Part shown: in pieces, positions 32,092 through 39,718 of the stretch | How positions within the stretch are numbered: position 1 is the stretch's first letter | How the letters are laid out: each line of letters starts with the position of its first letter | Origin: Deltaproteobacteria bacterium | GTDB lineage: Bacteria; Desulfobacterota; Binatia; UBA9968; JAJDTQ01 | DNA length: 42,882 nucleotides | Reading direction: 5' to 3' | Assembly (NCBI GenBank): GCA_028818755.1 | Contig: JAPPNF010000017.1 | Coordinates: 1-42,882 of the forward strand | Program-made: the position numbers and the translations under genes | Notes under the pieces: model-generated | The model's input: the letters and a program-made list of their open reading frames with translations, nothing else | Told to the model about the DNA's origin: nothing | Databases searched by the model: none

Positions 32092-33156
32092 ATGAAGTGG
32101 ACGAGTAAGATCCTGATGCTGGCGGCCGCGGTCTGGATACTCCAGGGTTCGATGCCAGGATCCGCCGAGGCCCAGGCCAAGCCCTACTACGAGGGCAAGA
32201 CCATCCTGGTCATCGTCGGCTCCGGACCGGGCGCGGGAAACGACATCAGGACGAGGCTGTTCGCCCGGCACGCGGCCAGGCATATACCCGGCAACCCGCA
32301 ACTCGTGGTGCAGAACCGAAGCGGCGGCGGCGGCCTCAGGGCGCGCAACTACCTTTACAACATCGCCAAGCCCGACGGCCTCACCATTGCGGAGATCATC
32401 AGGGGCACCGGCCTTCAGGACGCCATCGACGAACCGGCGGCGCGCTTCAAGGCGGACAAGTTCAACTGGATCGGAAACCTGACCACCGCAACCGCGACCT
32501 GCGTGGGCCGCATCGACCGGGTCGGAGCGAACCTCGAGGACGCCATCAAGCGTTCCAAGACGACCCAGTTGCGCGAGGGTGAAACGAGCGGCAACAGCAC
32601 CGGCGCGGCGATAGGGAAGATGCTGCAGAGGTTCACCGGCATCAACACGAGGCTTGTGGTGGGTTACCAGGGCGGCGCGCCCATCGATCTCGCCATGGAG
32701 AAGGGCGAGGTGGACATGCGCTGCGGCTTCGTCTGGAGCTCGGCCAAGACCCGGAAGAAGCACTGGTTCAAGCGCCTGGGAAGCGAGAAGCCCTTCGCTT
32801 CCCTGCTCATCCAGGTCGCGACCAAGCGGCATCCCGAGTTGTCCGACGTCCCCACCCTGATCGAGCTCGCACCCGACCAGGAGTCGAAGGACGTCGCGGA
32901 GATGCTGACGTTGACGTACCGGAACGCCTATCCGATGCTGGCGCCTCCGGGAACACCCGACAACATCGTCAAGATCTTGCGGGATGCTTTCTGGGCCACG
33001 GTCCACGACCCGAAGTACCTCGCGGACGCGAAGAAGATCGGCTATCTGGACGACGAGCCCCTGAAGGGAGAAGACGTCCAGAAACTGATCGGGAAGATCG
33101 TGTCCTCGCCGGAGAAATCCAGAAAGCTCATGGCCAAGATCGTCGCCGGCAAATAG
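32092..33156 (+). CDS. tctC: Tripartite tricarboxylate transporter, periplasmic binding protein (TctC/Bug family)
   Basis: This 354-residue exported binding protein has a signal peptide covering residues 1-27 (hydrophobic LMLAAAVWIL, AEA before Q28). The mature part contains KTILVIVGSGPGAGNDIRTR, VVQNRSGGGGLRARNYLYN and APPGTPDNIVKILRDAF, which correspond to the family's ligand loops and C-terminal helix. The first loop has GxGAGND in place of the usual GGxxD, so ligand contacts may differ. The Shine-Dalgarno GGGAGG lies 7 bases before the ATG. It is encoded after tctA, as is common. Confidence 0.9.
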   Translation: MKWTSKILMLAAAVWILQGSMPGSAEAQAKPYYEGKTILVIVGSGPGAGNDIRTRLFARHAARHIPGNPQLVVQNRSGGGGLRARNYLYNIAKPDGLTIAEIIRGTGLQDAIDEPAARFKADKFNWIGNLTTATATCVGRIDRVGANLEDAIKRSKTTQLREGETSGNSTGAAIGKMLQRFTGINTRLVVGYQGGAPIDLAMEKGEVDMRCGFVWSSAKTRKKHWFKRLGSEKPFASLLIQVATKRHPELSDVPTLIELAPDQESKDVAEMLTLTYRNAYPMLAPPGTPDNIVKILRDAFWATVHDPKYLADAKKIGYLDDEPLKGEDVQKLIGKIVSSPEKSRKLMAKIVAGK

Positions 33157-33169
33157 CTCGACATCCGGC

Positions 33170-33208
33170 CGTCACGGGGGCTTGGGAGCGATTTCCGCCC
33201 TCGTGACG
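33170..33208. repeat. Imperfect hairpin between tctC and the MmgE/PrpD gene
   Basis: CGTCACGGGGGC and GCCCTCGTGACG pair imperfectly across a ~15-base loop, 14 bp after the tctC stop. There is no T-run. It could be a 3' stabilising stem or a weak terminator before the MmgE/PrpD gene. Confidence 0.4.
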
Positions 33209-33288
33209 AAGCCGGGGCCGGTCGAAGGCAAACCGGACAGGACCTTTGCGTCGTTAACGCCGGATGCGGATCCGGGGGAGAGAAGTCC

Positions 33289-34644
33289 GTGGATGAAACC
33301 CCAATTGCAAGCACGACGGGCACGCGGGGCCTGTCCCGTCAGATCGCCGAATTCACCGTGTCATTGAGCCTGGACCGGCTTCCCGCCAACGTGCTGTCCA
33401 ACGCCAAGCTGGCCGTTCTCGACTGTCTCGGCGTATCGGTTCTGGCCGCGGGGGAAGAGATCGGCGGCAAGTTGCTGCGGTACGCCCGCAACCACCTGGG
33501 ACCGGGGTCCTGCACGGTTTGGGGCTCCGATCTGACGTTGAACCCGAGAGACGCCGCGCTGGTGAACGGGACTCTGGCGCATGGCCTCGATTTCGACGAC
33601 AGGGGCCATGCCTCCACCTACACGCTGGCGGCGGCGTTGGCGGCCGGCGAAGGGTGCGGCGCTTCCGGCGCCAGGACCCTGGAGGCCTTCATCGCCGGTA
33701 GAGAAGCGATGATGACCCTGGAGCCGCTCTTCGCCAGACGCAGCAGCGGCATCGGGCCCGGCGCACGGGGGTGGCACAGCAACGGAATCCTCGGCCCCAT
33801 CGCCGCGGCCTGTGCCGCAAGCAAGGTCCTCGACCTCGATGTCTCGCGGACCCTCGCCGCCGTCGGCCTTGCCACCGGTTCGTGCGGGGCCTTGACCAGG
33901 GACGGCGGGACCATGGCGAAGCCGTTTCGAGTCGGCCACGCCGCATCCGCGGGTCTTACCTGCGCGTACCTGGCCCGCGAGGGGTTCACCAGCGATGAGA
34001 CCGCCATCGAGGCCCGCTACGGATTGCTGGATGCCGTCGGCCCGCTTCAGGAGGACATTCTGGAGGCTCTGGGAAGGGGGCTGGGGAGCGATTTCCGTCT
34101 CGGCAGGGAGGTCAAGCTGAAGCGGTTCGGTTCCTGCACCGCCACCCATGACGGGGTCGAGGCGATGCTGAGGTTGGTTCAGGAAAAGGGACCGCTGGAG
34201 CCGTCCGAGATAGACTTCATCGAATGCGACATGCACCCGTACCCGCTGGTGAGGATGCAGCCGGAACGAGGTTTCGAGGGAAGGTTCAGCATGGCCTACT
34301 GCCTCTCCCTGGCGCTGCTCCACGGGCACTTGGATCCCGAGAACTTCACCGACGAACGCGCCCGGGATCCGGAGTTGAGGGACCTGCTCGGGCGCGTCCG
34401 TCATGTCCCGGGATCGGACTCGCTGGTGGTGCGGTTGAAGGACGGCACGACCGTGACCGAACCTGTGCGGACCCCGGCGGACCTGAAGGGGCGCGAAGCC
34501 GTGCTGAACAAGTTCAACGCCTGCGTCGACAGGATTCTGCCGGAGGCTCAACGAACGGCTGTACCGGAGATTGTGGACGGTCTGGAGGAAAGCCCGTCGG
34601 TCGCGCCGTTGATGGATGCGCTACGTCTCCGGCCGGCCCATTGA
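33289..34644 (+). CDS. MmgE/PrpD family protein
   Basis: This 451-residue protein starts at a GTG preceded by GGGGGAGAGAAG. Family motifs are LAVLDCLGVSVLAAGEE, ALVNGTLAHGLDFDDRGHAS (the conserved HxxDFDD block), RGWHSNGILGPIAAACAASK and KRFGSCTATHDGVEAMLRL. Members include 2-methylcitrate dehydratase and cis-aconitate decarboxylase, so the enzyme probably dehydrates, decarboxylates or isomerises a polycarboxylic acid. Its place after tctBAC fits processing of the imported carboxylate. The subfamily cannot be set more precisely from sequence alone. Confidence 0.88.
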   Translation: MDETPIASTTGTRGLSRQIAEFTVSLSLDRLPANVLSNAKLAVLDCLGVSVLAAGEEIGGKLLRYARNHLGPGSCTVWGSDLTLNPRDAALVNGTLAHGLDFDDRGHASTYTLAAALAAGEGCGASGARTLEAFIAGREAMMTLEPLFARRSSGIGPGARGWHSNGILGPIAAACAASKVLDLDVSRTLAAVGLATGSCGALTRDGGTMAKPFRVGHAASAGLTCAYLAREGFTSDETAIEARYGLLDAVGPLQEDILEALGRGLGSDFRLGREVKLKRFGSCTATHDGVEAMLRLVQEKGPLEPSEIDFIECDMHPYPLVRMQPERGFEGRFSMAYCLSLALLHGHLDPENFTDERARDPELRDLLGRVRHVPGSDSLVVRLKDGTTVTEPVRTPADLKGREAVLNKFNACVDRILPEAQRTAVPEIVDGLEESPSVAPLMDALRLRPAH

Positions 34645-34648
34645 AGGC

Positions 34649-35800
34649 TCACGTGAGTCCATAGAAACTGGCGGCGTTGTCCCAGGTGAGCTTTCGCTTC
34701 TTCGCATCGGACATGCCTTCGCACTGACGCTCCACCGCGTCCCTCGAGGTCGGCCAGGTGGCGCCGCCGTGCGGATAGTCACTCGCCCACATGACGTTGT
34801 CCAGCATGTCGAAGACTTCCGCTCCGAGAATGCCGGCGCGATCCTCCTGGAAAGTCACGTAGACCTGGCGCCGAATCATTTCACTGGGAAGCGCCGCCTT
34901 CCTCGACGCCACCGACGCCTCGGACTGGGCTCTCTTCAGGGCGGCGTCCATGCAGTTCAGATACGGAAGCACCCAGGACAGGTCATACTCCGCGAAAACG
35001 ACTCGAAGCCGTGGATGGTTCTGGAGCGCCCCGCCGAACGTCAGCTCCGTCAGGAGGCCCAGAGGCTCCAGGATACCGCGTCTCAACGAGTTGTGGCCCT
35101 GTTGAACCGGCGAGATGTTCTTGAGCCGCGCCCGCATCCTGTCGACACCCTGGAGGATGTTGACGTGGATATGAATCGGGAAGTCCATGTCCTCGGCCTT
35201 GGCCCACAGCGGCTCGAATTCCGGATCCGCATAGCTCATGCCCTCGGGCAAGCCAGACGGTATCAGCACGCCCTTGTGTCCCAGCTTGGCGCAGCGCTCC
35301 ATCTCCTCCAGCGACCACTCCACGTCGAGGGCCGATAGAATGCCGACGGCCAGAAGACGATCAGGCGCGACGTTGGCGTACTCGATGATCCAGTCGTTGT
35401 ACGCGATCAGACCGGCTTTCTGCAGCTCGGTTTCCTCGCCCTTCAGGGAAAAGAAATTGCGCGCCATGCTCGGGTAGAGCACCTCGGCCCTGACCCCGTC
35501 GAGGTCCATGTCGTGCAAACGCGCCGCGGGGTCCCAGGGGCCGCGCCAGTCCTCCCAGGTGAAATTTTCGATCACGTCGATGATCTTGCCGCCCTTGGCC
35601 TGTACCCCGGCGGTAAAGGTCATGCCCACCGGATCCGGTTCATGGCCGTCGAACACCATGTAAAGACCCTTCTTGCCCGGCGGGTCCTTGACGAAATGAG
35701 GGCCATGCTCACGGAGTCTCTTCGGAATTCGCTCCCAAGCCTCCGGCGGTTCGTTGACGTGCGAATCCGCGGAGAAGAATCTTGCCTCTTCCTGAGCCAT
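34649..35800 (-). CDS. Amidohydrolase family protein (Amidohydro_2, LigW/ACMSD-like)
   Basis: This 383-residue metal-dependent hydrolase or decarboxylase of the TIM-barrel amidohydrolase superfamily has the N-terminal metal motif DSHV, the internal DFPIHIHVN histidines and a C-terminal MWASDYPHGGATWP with the catalytic Asp. In this subfamily such proteins often decarboxylate hydroxy-aromatic acids without oxygen. At the position of the usual second metal-side His after the HPRLRVVF strand it reads AEYDLSWV, so metal coordination may be altered. The gene converges on the MmgE/PrpD gene (5 bp gap) and diverges from the exported hydrolase. A strong Shine-Dalgarno (GAGGAGG) precedes the ATG. Confidence 0.86.
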   Translation of the reverse strand: MAQEEARFFSADSHVNEPPEAWERIPKRLREHGPHFVKDPPGKKGLYMVFDGHEPDPVGMTFTAGVQAKGGKIIDVIENFTWEDWRGPWDPAARLHDMDLDGVRAEVLYPSMARNFFSLKGEETELQKAGLIAYNDWIIEYANVAPDRLLAVGILSALDVEWSLEEMERCAKLGHKGVLIPSGLPEGMSYADPEFEPLWAKAEDMDFPIHIHVNILQGVDRMRARLKNISPVQQGHNSLRRGILEPLGLLTELTFGGALQNHPRLRVVFAEYDLSWVLPYLNCMDAALKRAQSEASVASRKAALPSEMIRRQVYVTFQEDRAGILGAEVFDMLDNVMWASDYPHGGATWPTSRDAVERQCEGMSDAKKRKLTWDNAASFYGLT

Positions 35801-35832
35801 GCCTTGCCTCCTCTGTTCTCAAAAGACCCGCG

Positions 35833-35863
35833 GGAGAGTATCTATACGGGACAGGAGAGTATC
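35833..35863. promoter_or_regulatory. Direct repeat GGAGAGTATC x2, candidate operator in a divergent promoter
   Basis: GGAGAGTATC occurs at 35833-35842 and 35854-35863, exactly 21 bp apart, which puts both on the same face of the helix. They lie in the 104-bp gap between the divergent amidohydrolase and hydrolase genes, and the second copy overlaps the -10 box of the leftward promoter. That arrangement suits a dimeric regulator; no regulator gene is adjacent. Confidence 0.45.
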
Positions 35864-35885
35864 CGTAACCTGTTCCGACTGTCAA
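35858..35885 (-). promoter_or_regulatory. Candidate sigma-70 promoter for the amidohydrolase gene
   Basis: On the minus strand, TTGACA (35880-35885) matches the -35 consensus perfectly and GATACT (35858-35863) lies 16 bp downstream as the -10 element, giving a leader of about 50 bases before the start at 35800. Confidence 0.55.
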
Positions 35886-35904
35886 TCATGCGGATCTCGC
35901 GCCA

Positions 35905-36987
35905 ATGACACGGTCTTCGGTCACACTCCGGTTTTCCCGCTTCATGGCGGCCGCCCTGTTGTGTCTCTTGCCGGGAGCGGTAGCCGCGGCCTCCCTGGAC
36001 GACGAGTTCGTGACCTGGAAGCGCCACTGGGCGGTCACGGAGAAGAAGTTCGAGATCTCCGCCAAGCGTTTCCGCCTCAACAAGAACCTGCGGCACCCGC
36101 GTCCCGTGATCCTCATCCACGGCCTGCTGGTGGACAGCCGCTTCCTCGACTACGGCCGGACCAGCCTGGCGCGATACCTGGCGGACGCGGGGTTCGACGT
36201 CTGGAACCTGTCGCTGCGCGGCACGGGCCGGAGCCTCAACCCCCTGGGTTGGGGCAAAAAGCCCTGGAACCTCGACGACATCCTCAAGGATGACCTTCCC
36301 GCGGTTCTGGAATACGTCAGGGAGACCACCGGCGAGGCCGAGGTCTTCATGGTGGGTTTCGACCTGGGCGGGGCCCTCGCCTTCGCCCATGCCGGCACGG
36401 TCCCGGAGCACGGCGTGGCGGGCATCGTCGGCATCGCCGCGCCCATGTCCTTCGACAGCCCCGAGCAGGACGGCCTCGACGTCCTGCTCAGGCTCGACCG
36501 CAACCCGACGCTGAGGAACGCGCTGCTCTACTGGAGCTCGTCCGCCCTCAACCGCTACCTCTTCATGCTTCCGGGGCTCAAGGACGTATTCTACAACCCC
36601 GGGAACATGGACCCGAGGGTCGCTCAGCAGTTGCAGGAGACCCTCCTGATCCCGGTCAATCCCGGCGTCCTGGATCAACTGACCACGATCGTCGACAGAG
36701 ACGAGTTCGTGTCCGCCGACGGCGCCGTGAGCTACCGTGATGCGTTGTCCAACATCCGCGTCCCGGTGCTCTTGGTAGGGGGCGCGGCCGACCCCATCGC
36801 ACCCCCGGAAGCGCTGAAAACGGTCTACTCGGAGATTGCCTCCGAGGACCGCGACCTCATGATCTTCTGGTCGGACCCCGAGGAAGACACCCGCTACGGG
36901 CACTTCGACCTGATTCTCGGAAGGAACGCCCGCAAGGAGGTCTTTCCGCTGATCCGGCGATGGCTCGAGTTGCAGGATAGACGCTAG
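35905..36987 (+). CDS. Exported alpha/beta hydrolase with Asp at the nucleophile elbow
   Basis: This 360-residue protein has an N-terminal signal/anchor segment (FMAAALLCLLPGAVAAAS, residues ~13-30) and an alpha/beta hydrolase fold. PVILIHGLLVDSRFLDYGR carries the oxyanion region, and FDVWNLSLRGTGRS follows. The nucleophile elbow is VGFDLGGALAFAHAG, which has Asp153 where lipases and esterases have Ser and PHA synthases have Cys. The acid is in LVGGAADPIAPPE and the His in RYGHFDLILG. Overall it resembles lipase/PHA-synthase-like hydrolases rather than haloalkane dehalogenases. With Asp it may be an epoxide-hydrolase-type enzyme or inactive. The start ATG has only a weak Shine-Dalgarno. Confidence 0.8.
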   Translation: MTRSSVTLRFSRFMAAALLCLLPGAVAAASLDDEFVTWKRHWAVTEKKFEISAKRFRLNKNLRHPRPVILIHGLLVDSRFLDYGRTSLARYLADAGFDVWNLSLRGTGRSLNPLGWGKKPWNLDDILKDDLPAVLEYVRETTGEAEVFMVGFDLGGALAFAHAGTVPEHGVAGIVGIAAPMSFDSPEQDGLDVLLRLDRNPTLRNALLYWSSSALNRYLFMLPGLKDVFYNPGNMDPRVAQQLQETLLIPVNPGVLDQLTTIVDRDEFVSADGAVSYRDALSNIRVPVLLVGGAADPIAPPEALKTVYSEIASEDRDLMIFWSDPEEDTRYGHFDLILGRNARKEVFPLIRRWLELQDRR

Positions 36988-36994
36988 ATAGGCC

Positions 36995-37062
36995 GTAGGT
37001 CGGGTTAGCCGAAGGCTTAACCCGACTCCGCTGTCGGATTACGCTTCGCTAATCCGACCTAC
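36995..37062. repeat. GTAGGTCGG REP-like double hairpin
   Basis: GTAGGTCGGGTTAGCCGAAG... and ...GCTTCGCTAATCCGACCTAC are inverted copies of a widespread intergenic repeat, each with its own internal stem (GTCGGGTTA/TAACCCGAC and GTCGGATTA/TAATCCGAC). They lie between the exported hydrolase and the prepilin peptidase and may act as a transcription boundary. Confidence 0.75.
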
Positions 37063-37136
37063 ACGGCTACGAGGCTGAATACTCGGATAGACTCCTGGAT
37101 GCTAAGGTTTGGCGATCCCGTGCCGACTGTTCCTGT

Positions 37137-37913
37137 ATGGGCGAAGCGACGGCGGCAGCGGCACTGGAACTCGCACGCGAGGTTCTGCTCTTCGTTTTCG
37201 GGGCGTGCATCGGGAGTTTCCTGAACGTCTGCATCACCCGCCTTCCCCGGGGCGAATCCATCCTGTTCCCGGCATCCCATTGCCGCTCCTGCAACACGCG
37301 GCTTCCGCTCCGGGCCATGGTCCCCCTGGCGAGCTACCTCCTGCTACGGGCACGCTGCATCCATTGCTCCGCCCCCATCTCTCCACGCTATTTCCTGGTC
37401 GAGTTGTGTTCGGGCGCCCTGACGCTGGCGTGCTACCGCCGCTTCGGCCCGGGACCGCCCTTCATTGCCCGGCTTTCCTTCGCCGGCGCGCTGCTGACGG
37501 CGGCGGTCATCGACTTCGAGACCGGCATCATTCCCGACGTCATCAGCGTCTACGGCACGGCCTGGGCGTTCGTTCTTTCGTGGTGCGCCCCCGCCTTCTC
37601 GATTCAGCCATGGCCGTCGCCGCTCAACTCGCTGCTGGGCGCGCTGTTCGGCGCCGGGGTCCTGCTGGCGACGGCGCGCGGCTACCGGGCCGTGACCGGA
37701 AGGGAGGGCCTCGGGGGCGGCGATGTCAAATTGTTGGCGATGATCGGCTCCTTCGTCGGCTGGGAAGGGGTCCCCGGAATTCTGTTCCTGAGCGCCCTCT
37801 CCGGAACCCTCTGCGGCATCGCACTCATGGTCCTGCGACGGGATGTGTCGTTGACCACGCCCTTGCCGTTCGCTCCGTTCCTGTGCCTGGGCGCCCTGCT
37901 CCACACTTCGTGA
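37137..37913 (+). CDS. pilD: Type IV prepilin peptidase / N-methyltransferase (PilD/GspO, A24 family)
   Basis: This 258-residue inner-membrane aspartic protease removes the leader of type IV pilin-like proteins and methylates the new N-terminus. It starts GACIGSFLNVCITRLPRGES, then has the zinc motif C49xxC52 ... C74xxC77 (HCRSC, CIHC), which is found in bifunctional enzymes. The two catalytic aspartates are in VIDFETGIIPD (D126) and GGGDVKLLAMIG (D196), the TFPP signature. About seven membrane helices follow. It is directly upstream of three pilin-like genes, its probable substrates. Length is typical. Confidence 0.92.
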   Translation: MGEATAAAALELAREVLLFVFGACIGSFLNVCITRLPRGESILFPASHCRSCNTRLPLRAMVPLASYLLLRARCIHCSAPISPRYFLVELCSGALTLACYRRFGPGPPFIARLSFAGALLTAAVIDFETGIIPDVISVYGTAWAFVLSWCAPAFSIQPWPSPLNSLLGALFGAGVLLATARGYRAVTGREGLGGGDVKLLAMIGSFVGWEGVPGILFLSALSGTLCGIALMVLRRDVSLTTPLPFAPFLCLGALLHTS

Positions 37914-37927
37914 AGACGGGTACGCCG

Positions 37928-38386
37928 ATGCCGCAAGCGCTGAACTCAACCGCCGGATTCTCGTTGCTGGGCCAACTGGTCACCCTGGCCCTGGCGGGAA
38001 TCATGCTCGCCGTCGCCGTGCCGGGTTACCTGAAGGTAATGCCCCGGCATCGCCTTAACGGCGCGGTGCGGCTGCTCACGGGAGATCTCATGTGGGCGCG
38101 CATGAAGGCCATCCAGCGAAACAACCGGCACCGGATCTTCTTCCTCGACGACCACCGGTACCGGATCCTCGACGACGCCGACAACGACGGCGCCGCCGAT
38201 CCCGGTGAATGGACCCTGACCAGGGACCTGCGGGACGACTACCCGGACGTGGTGATGACCTCCACCAACAATCCGGTCTTCAGTCCCAGGGGCACCGCCA
38301 GCAGCCTCGCCACCATCACCCTGAGAAACGCCGCCGGCGCGAAGCGCGTCAGCATCAGCATTGCCGGCCGCGTGCGCATCCGGTGA
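37928..38386 (+). CDS. Minor pilin/pseudopilin, FimT/GspH-like, lacking Glu+5
   Basis: This protein has 152 residues from the ATG at 37928, 14 bp after the pilD stop. The prepilin site is TAG|FSLLGQLVTLALAGIMLAV. The hydrophobic helix and the DLMWARMKAIQRNNRHRIFF segment are typical of FimT/GspH minor pilins. The usual Glu at mature position 5 is replaced: position 5 is Gly and 6 is Gln. Glu+5 normally pairs with the N-terminal amine of the neighbouring subunit during assembly. Its absence suggests a tip-type subunit or altered assembly. The C-terminal domain ends ISIAGRVRIR. Confidence 0.8.
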   Translation: MPQALNSTAGFSLLGQLVTLALAGIMLAVAVPGYLKVMPRHRLNGAVRLLTGDLMWARMKAIQRNNRHRIFFLDDHRYRILDDADNDGAADPGEWTLTRDLRDDYPDVVMTSTNNPVFSPRGTASSLATITLRNAAGAKRVSISIAGRVRIR

Positions 38387-38387
38387 C

Positions 38388-38888
38388 ATGGACATGAAAC
38401 CATCCATCCAGACGACCGCCCGAAGATGCCTGCGCACATGCTGGCGGATCACTTCCACGCTTCCGGCGGCGACGGTGGGAGGGGCGCTGGGCGGGGAGGG
38501 TTCGAGTCCGCCGGCAGGGCGGCGCCGCCCGCGCTGCCAAGGCTTTTCCATGATCGAGCTGCTCGTGGCGATGGTGATCCTGTCCACGGGTCTCCTGGGC
38601 GTCGGCCGTCTCGCCATCGGCGTCGTCGAGGGGAACCTCCGGAGCCGGAACCACGGCGTCGCCACCCTGCTGGCCCAGGACCGGATCGAGGTCCTGAAGG
38701 GACTTGGCGCGGGAAGCGCGGCGCCGGCCACGGAGGGTTACGGAACGCTGCCAGGATTTCCAGGTTTCAAGAGGGTCACAACGGTCCAGCCCGGCGTGCC
38801 GGAGGCTGGCTTGAGCACCGTCACGGTGACGGTGTATTGGGACCGGGACAGACGCTCGGCGATCCTCCACGCCCTGTTGGGCCCGTGA
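38388..38888 (+). CDS. Minor pilin PilV-like with long leader
   Basis: This protein has 166 residues if the ATG at 38388 is used; it starts one base after the stop of the upstream gene. The cleavage site CQG|FSMIELLVAMVILSTGLLG has the canonical Glu+5 and is typical of PilV. The predicted leader would be 52 residues, rich in Gly, Pro and Arg, much longer than the usual 6-20. An in-frame GTG near residue 30 would give a leader of about 23, so the true start is uncertain. The globular part is short and ends RRSAILHALLGP. It overlaps the next pilin gene at TGATG. Confidence 0.75.
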   Translation: MDMKPSIQTTARRCLRTCWRITSTLPAATVGGALGGEGSSPPAGRRRPRCQGFSMIELLVAMVILSTGLLGVGRLAIGVVEGNLRSRNHGVATLLAQDRIEVLKGLGAGSAAPATEGYGTLPGFPGFKRVTTVQPGVPEAGLSTVTVTVYWDRDRRSAILHALLGP

Positions 38889-39490
38889 TGGCGCGTTCTT
38901 CCCAAACGGTGCCGGGGCGCAAGCGGGCCGGCCGCGGGTTCACCCTCATCGAGCTGCTGGTGGTCCTGGCGATCCAGGGGATACTGCTCGCGGCGGTGAC
39001 CACCAGCTTTACCGGCCAGCTCACCGCCTACGACCTGCAGGAACAGATCAGCGCCATGCAACAGAACGCCCGCGCGGCCATGACCATGGTGATCCGGGAA
39101 GCGCGGACCGCGGGGTACGATCCCGCGCGGGCCGGGTTCGCCGGGCTGACCTACGACCCCGCGCGCCTGGTCATCGCCGCCGACCGCAACGGCGACGGGG
39201 ACCTGAGCGACCCCAACGAACGGGTCGTCTACTATCACGACAGCGACGGTCTGACACTCAGGCGCGACACGGGCGGCGGCGGGCAGCCCCTGGCCGAGGA
39301 CATCCAGGGGTTCGCCGTCGAATACCTCGACGCCGCGGGCAACGCCACCACCGTGGCGGCCCGGATACGGCAGCTACGGATCAGCGTGACCGCACGGACG
39401 AGCAGACGGGACCCACGCTACCCGCGGAACGGCGGCTACCGCACCCATGCGCTGCGCTCGGTCGTGACGCCCGCCAACCTGGGGTTGTGA
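38888..39490 (+). CDS. Minor pilin PilW-like
   Basis: From the ATG at 38888 (TGATG overlap with the upstream gene) this is 200 residues. The prepilin site is GRG|FTLIELLVVLAIQGILLAA with Glu+5 present. The following AMQQNARAAMTMVIREARTAGYDPA is the PilW-type helix, and a short beta-rich domain follows with an acidic DRNGDGDLSDPNE loop that could bind calcium (it resembles a DxDxDG loop). It is the last of a three-pilin set after pilD; no pilus ATPase, secretin or PilC-like gene is in the window. Confidence 0.82.
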   Translation: MARSSQTVPGRKRAGRGFTLIELLVVLAIQGILLAAVTTSFTGQLTAYDLQEQISAMQQNARAAMTMVIREARTAGYDPARAGFAGLTYDPARLVIAADRNGDGDLSDPNERVVYYHDSDGLTLRRDTGGGGQPLAEDIQGFAVEYLDAAGNATTVAARIRQLRISVTARTSRRDPRYPRNGGYRTHALRSVVTPANLGL

Positions 39491-39493
39491 CGT

Positions 39494-39511
39494 TTCCCGC
39501 GATAGCGGGAA
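39494..39511. terminator. Short hairpin after the pilin genes
   Basis: TTCCCGCGATAGCGGGAA is a perfect 7-bp stem with a GATA loop, just after the PilW-like stop, in the gap before the convergent small gene. No clear T-run is present, so it is a weak terminator candidate or a fragment of the TTCCCGC repeat family seen at 9381. Confidence 0.45.
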
Positions 39512-39537
39512 GGGCGGCTTCAAGGTACCGGCGTGCC

Positions 39538-39708
39538 TCAGGGTGACGGATTTTCTGGGGGCGGGACCAGGACGTATTCGCAGCCCTGCTTCTCGGGCAA
39601 CTCGCGGAGTTGGGCGATGACTTCCTCCACTTCCTGGCGGGAGTAGAAGAGTCCGACGGTGCTGACCTCGCCGTCCGGCCTGTGCTCCTGCAGGTAGAAC
39701 TTGTCCAC
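39538..39708 (-). CDS. Small hypothetical protein downstream of the reductive-dehalogenase-like gene
   Basis: A 56-residue frame begins with GTG at 39708, 10 bp after the stop of the Fe-S protein, and ends at 39538. It reads DKFYLQEHRPDGEVSTVGLF, then SRQEVEEVIAQLRELPEKQG, CEYVLVPPP and a short tail. It is soluble and mostly charged, and probably alpha/beta with one cysteine. The tight spacing suggests co-translation with the upstream gene. No family is recognised. A weak AAGG lies upstream of the GTG. Confidence 0.55.
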   Translation of the reverse strand: MDKFYLQEHRPDGEVSTVGLFYSRQEVEEVIAQLRELPEKQGCEYVLVPPPENPSP

Positions 39709-39718
39709 GGGAGCGCCT

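Noticed and set aside
36301..36420. Haloalkane dehalogenase because of the Asp nucleophile
   Set aside because: The residue after the Asp is Leu, not Trp, and the flanking sequence and exported N-terminus do not match that family.
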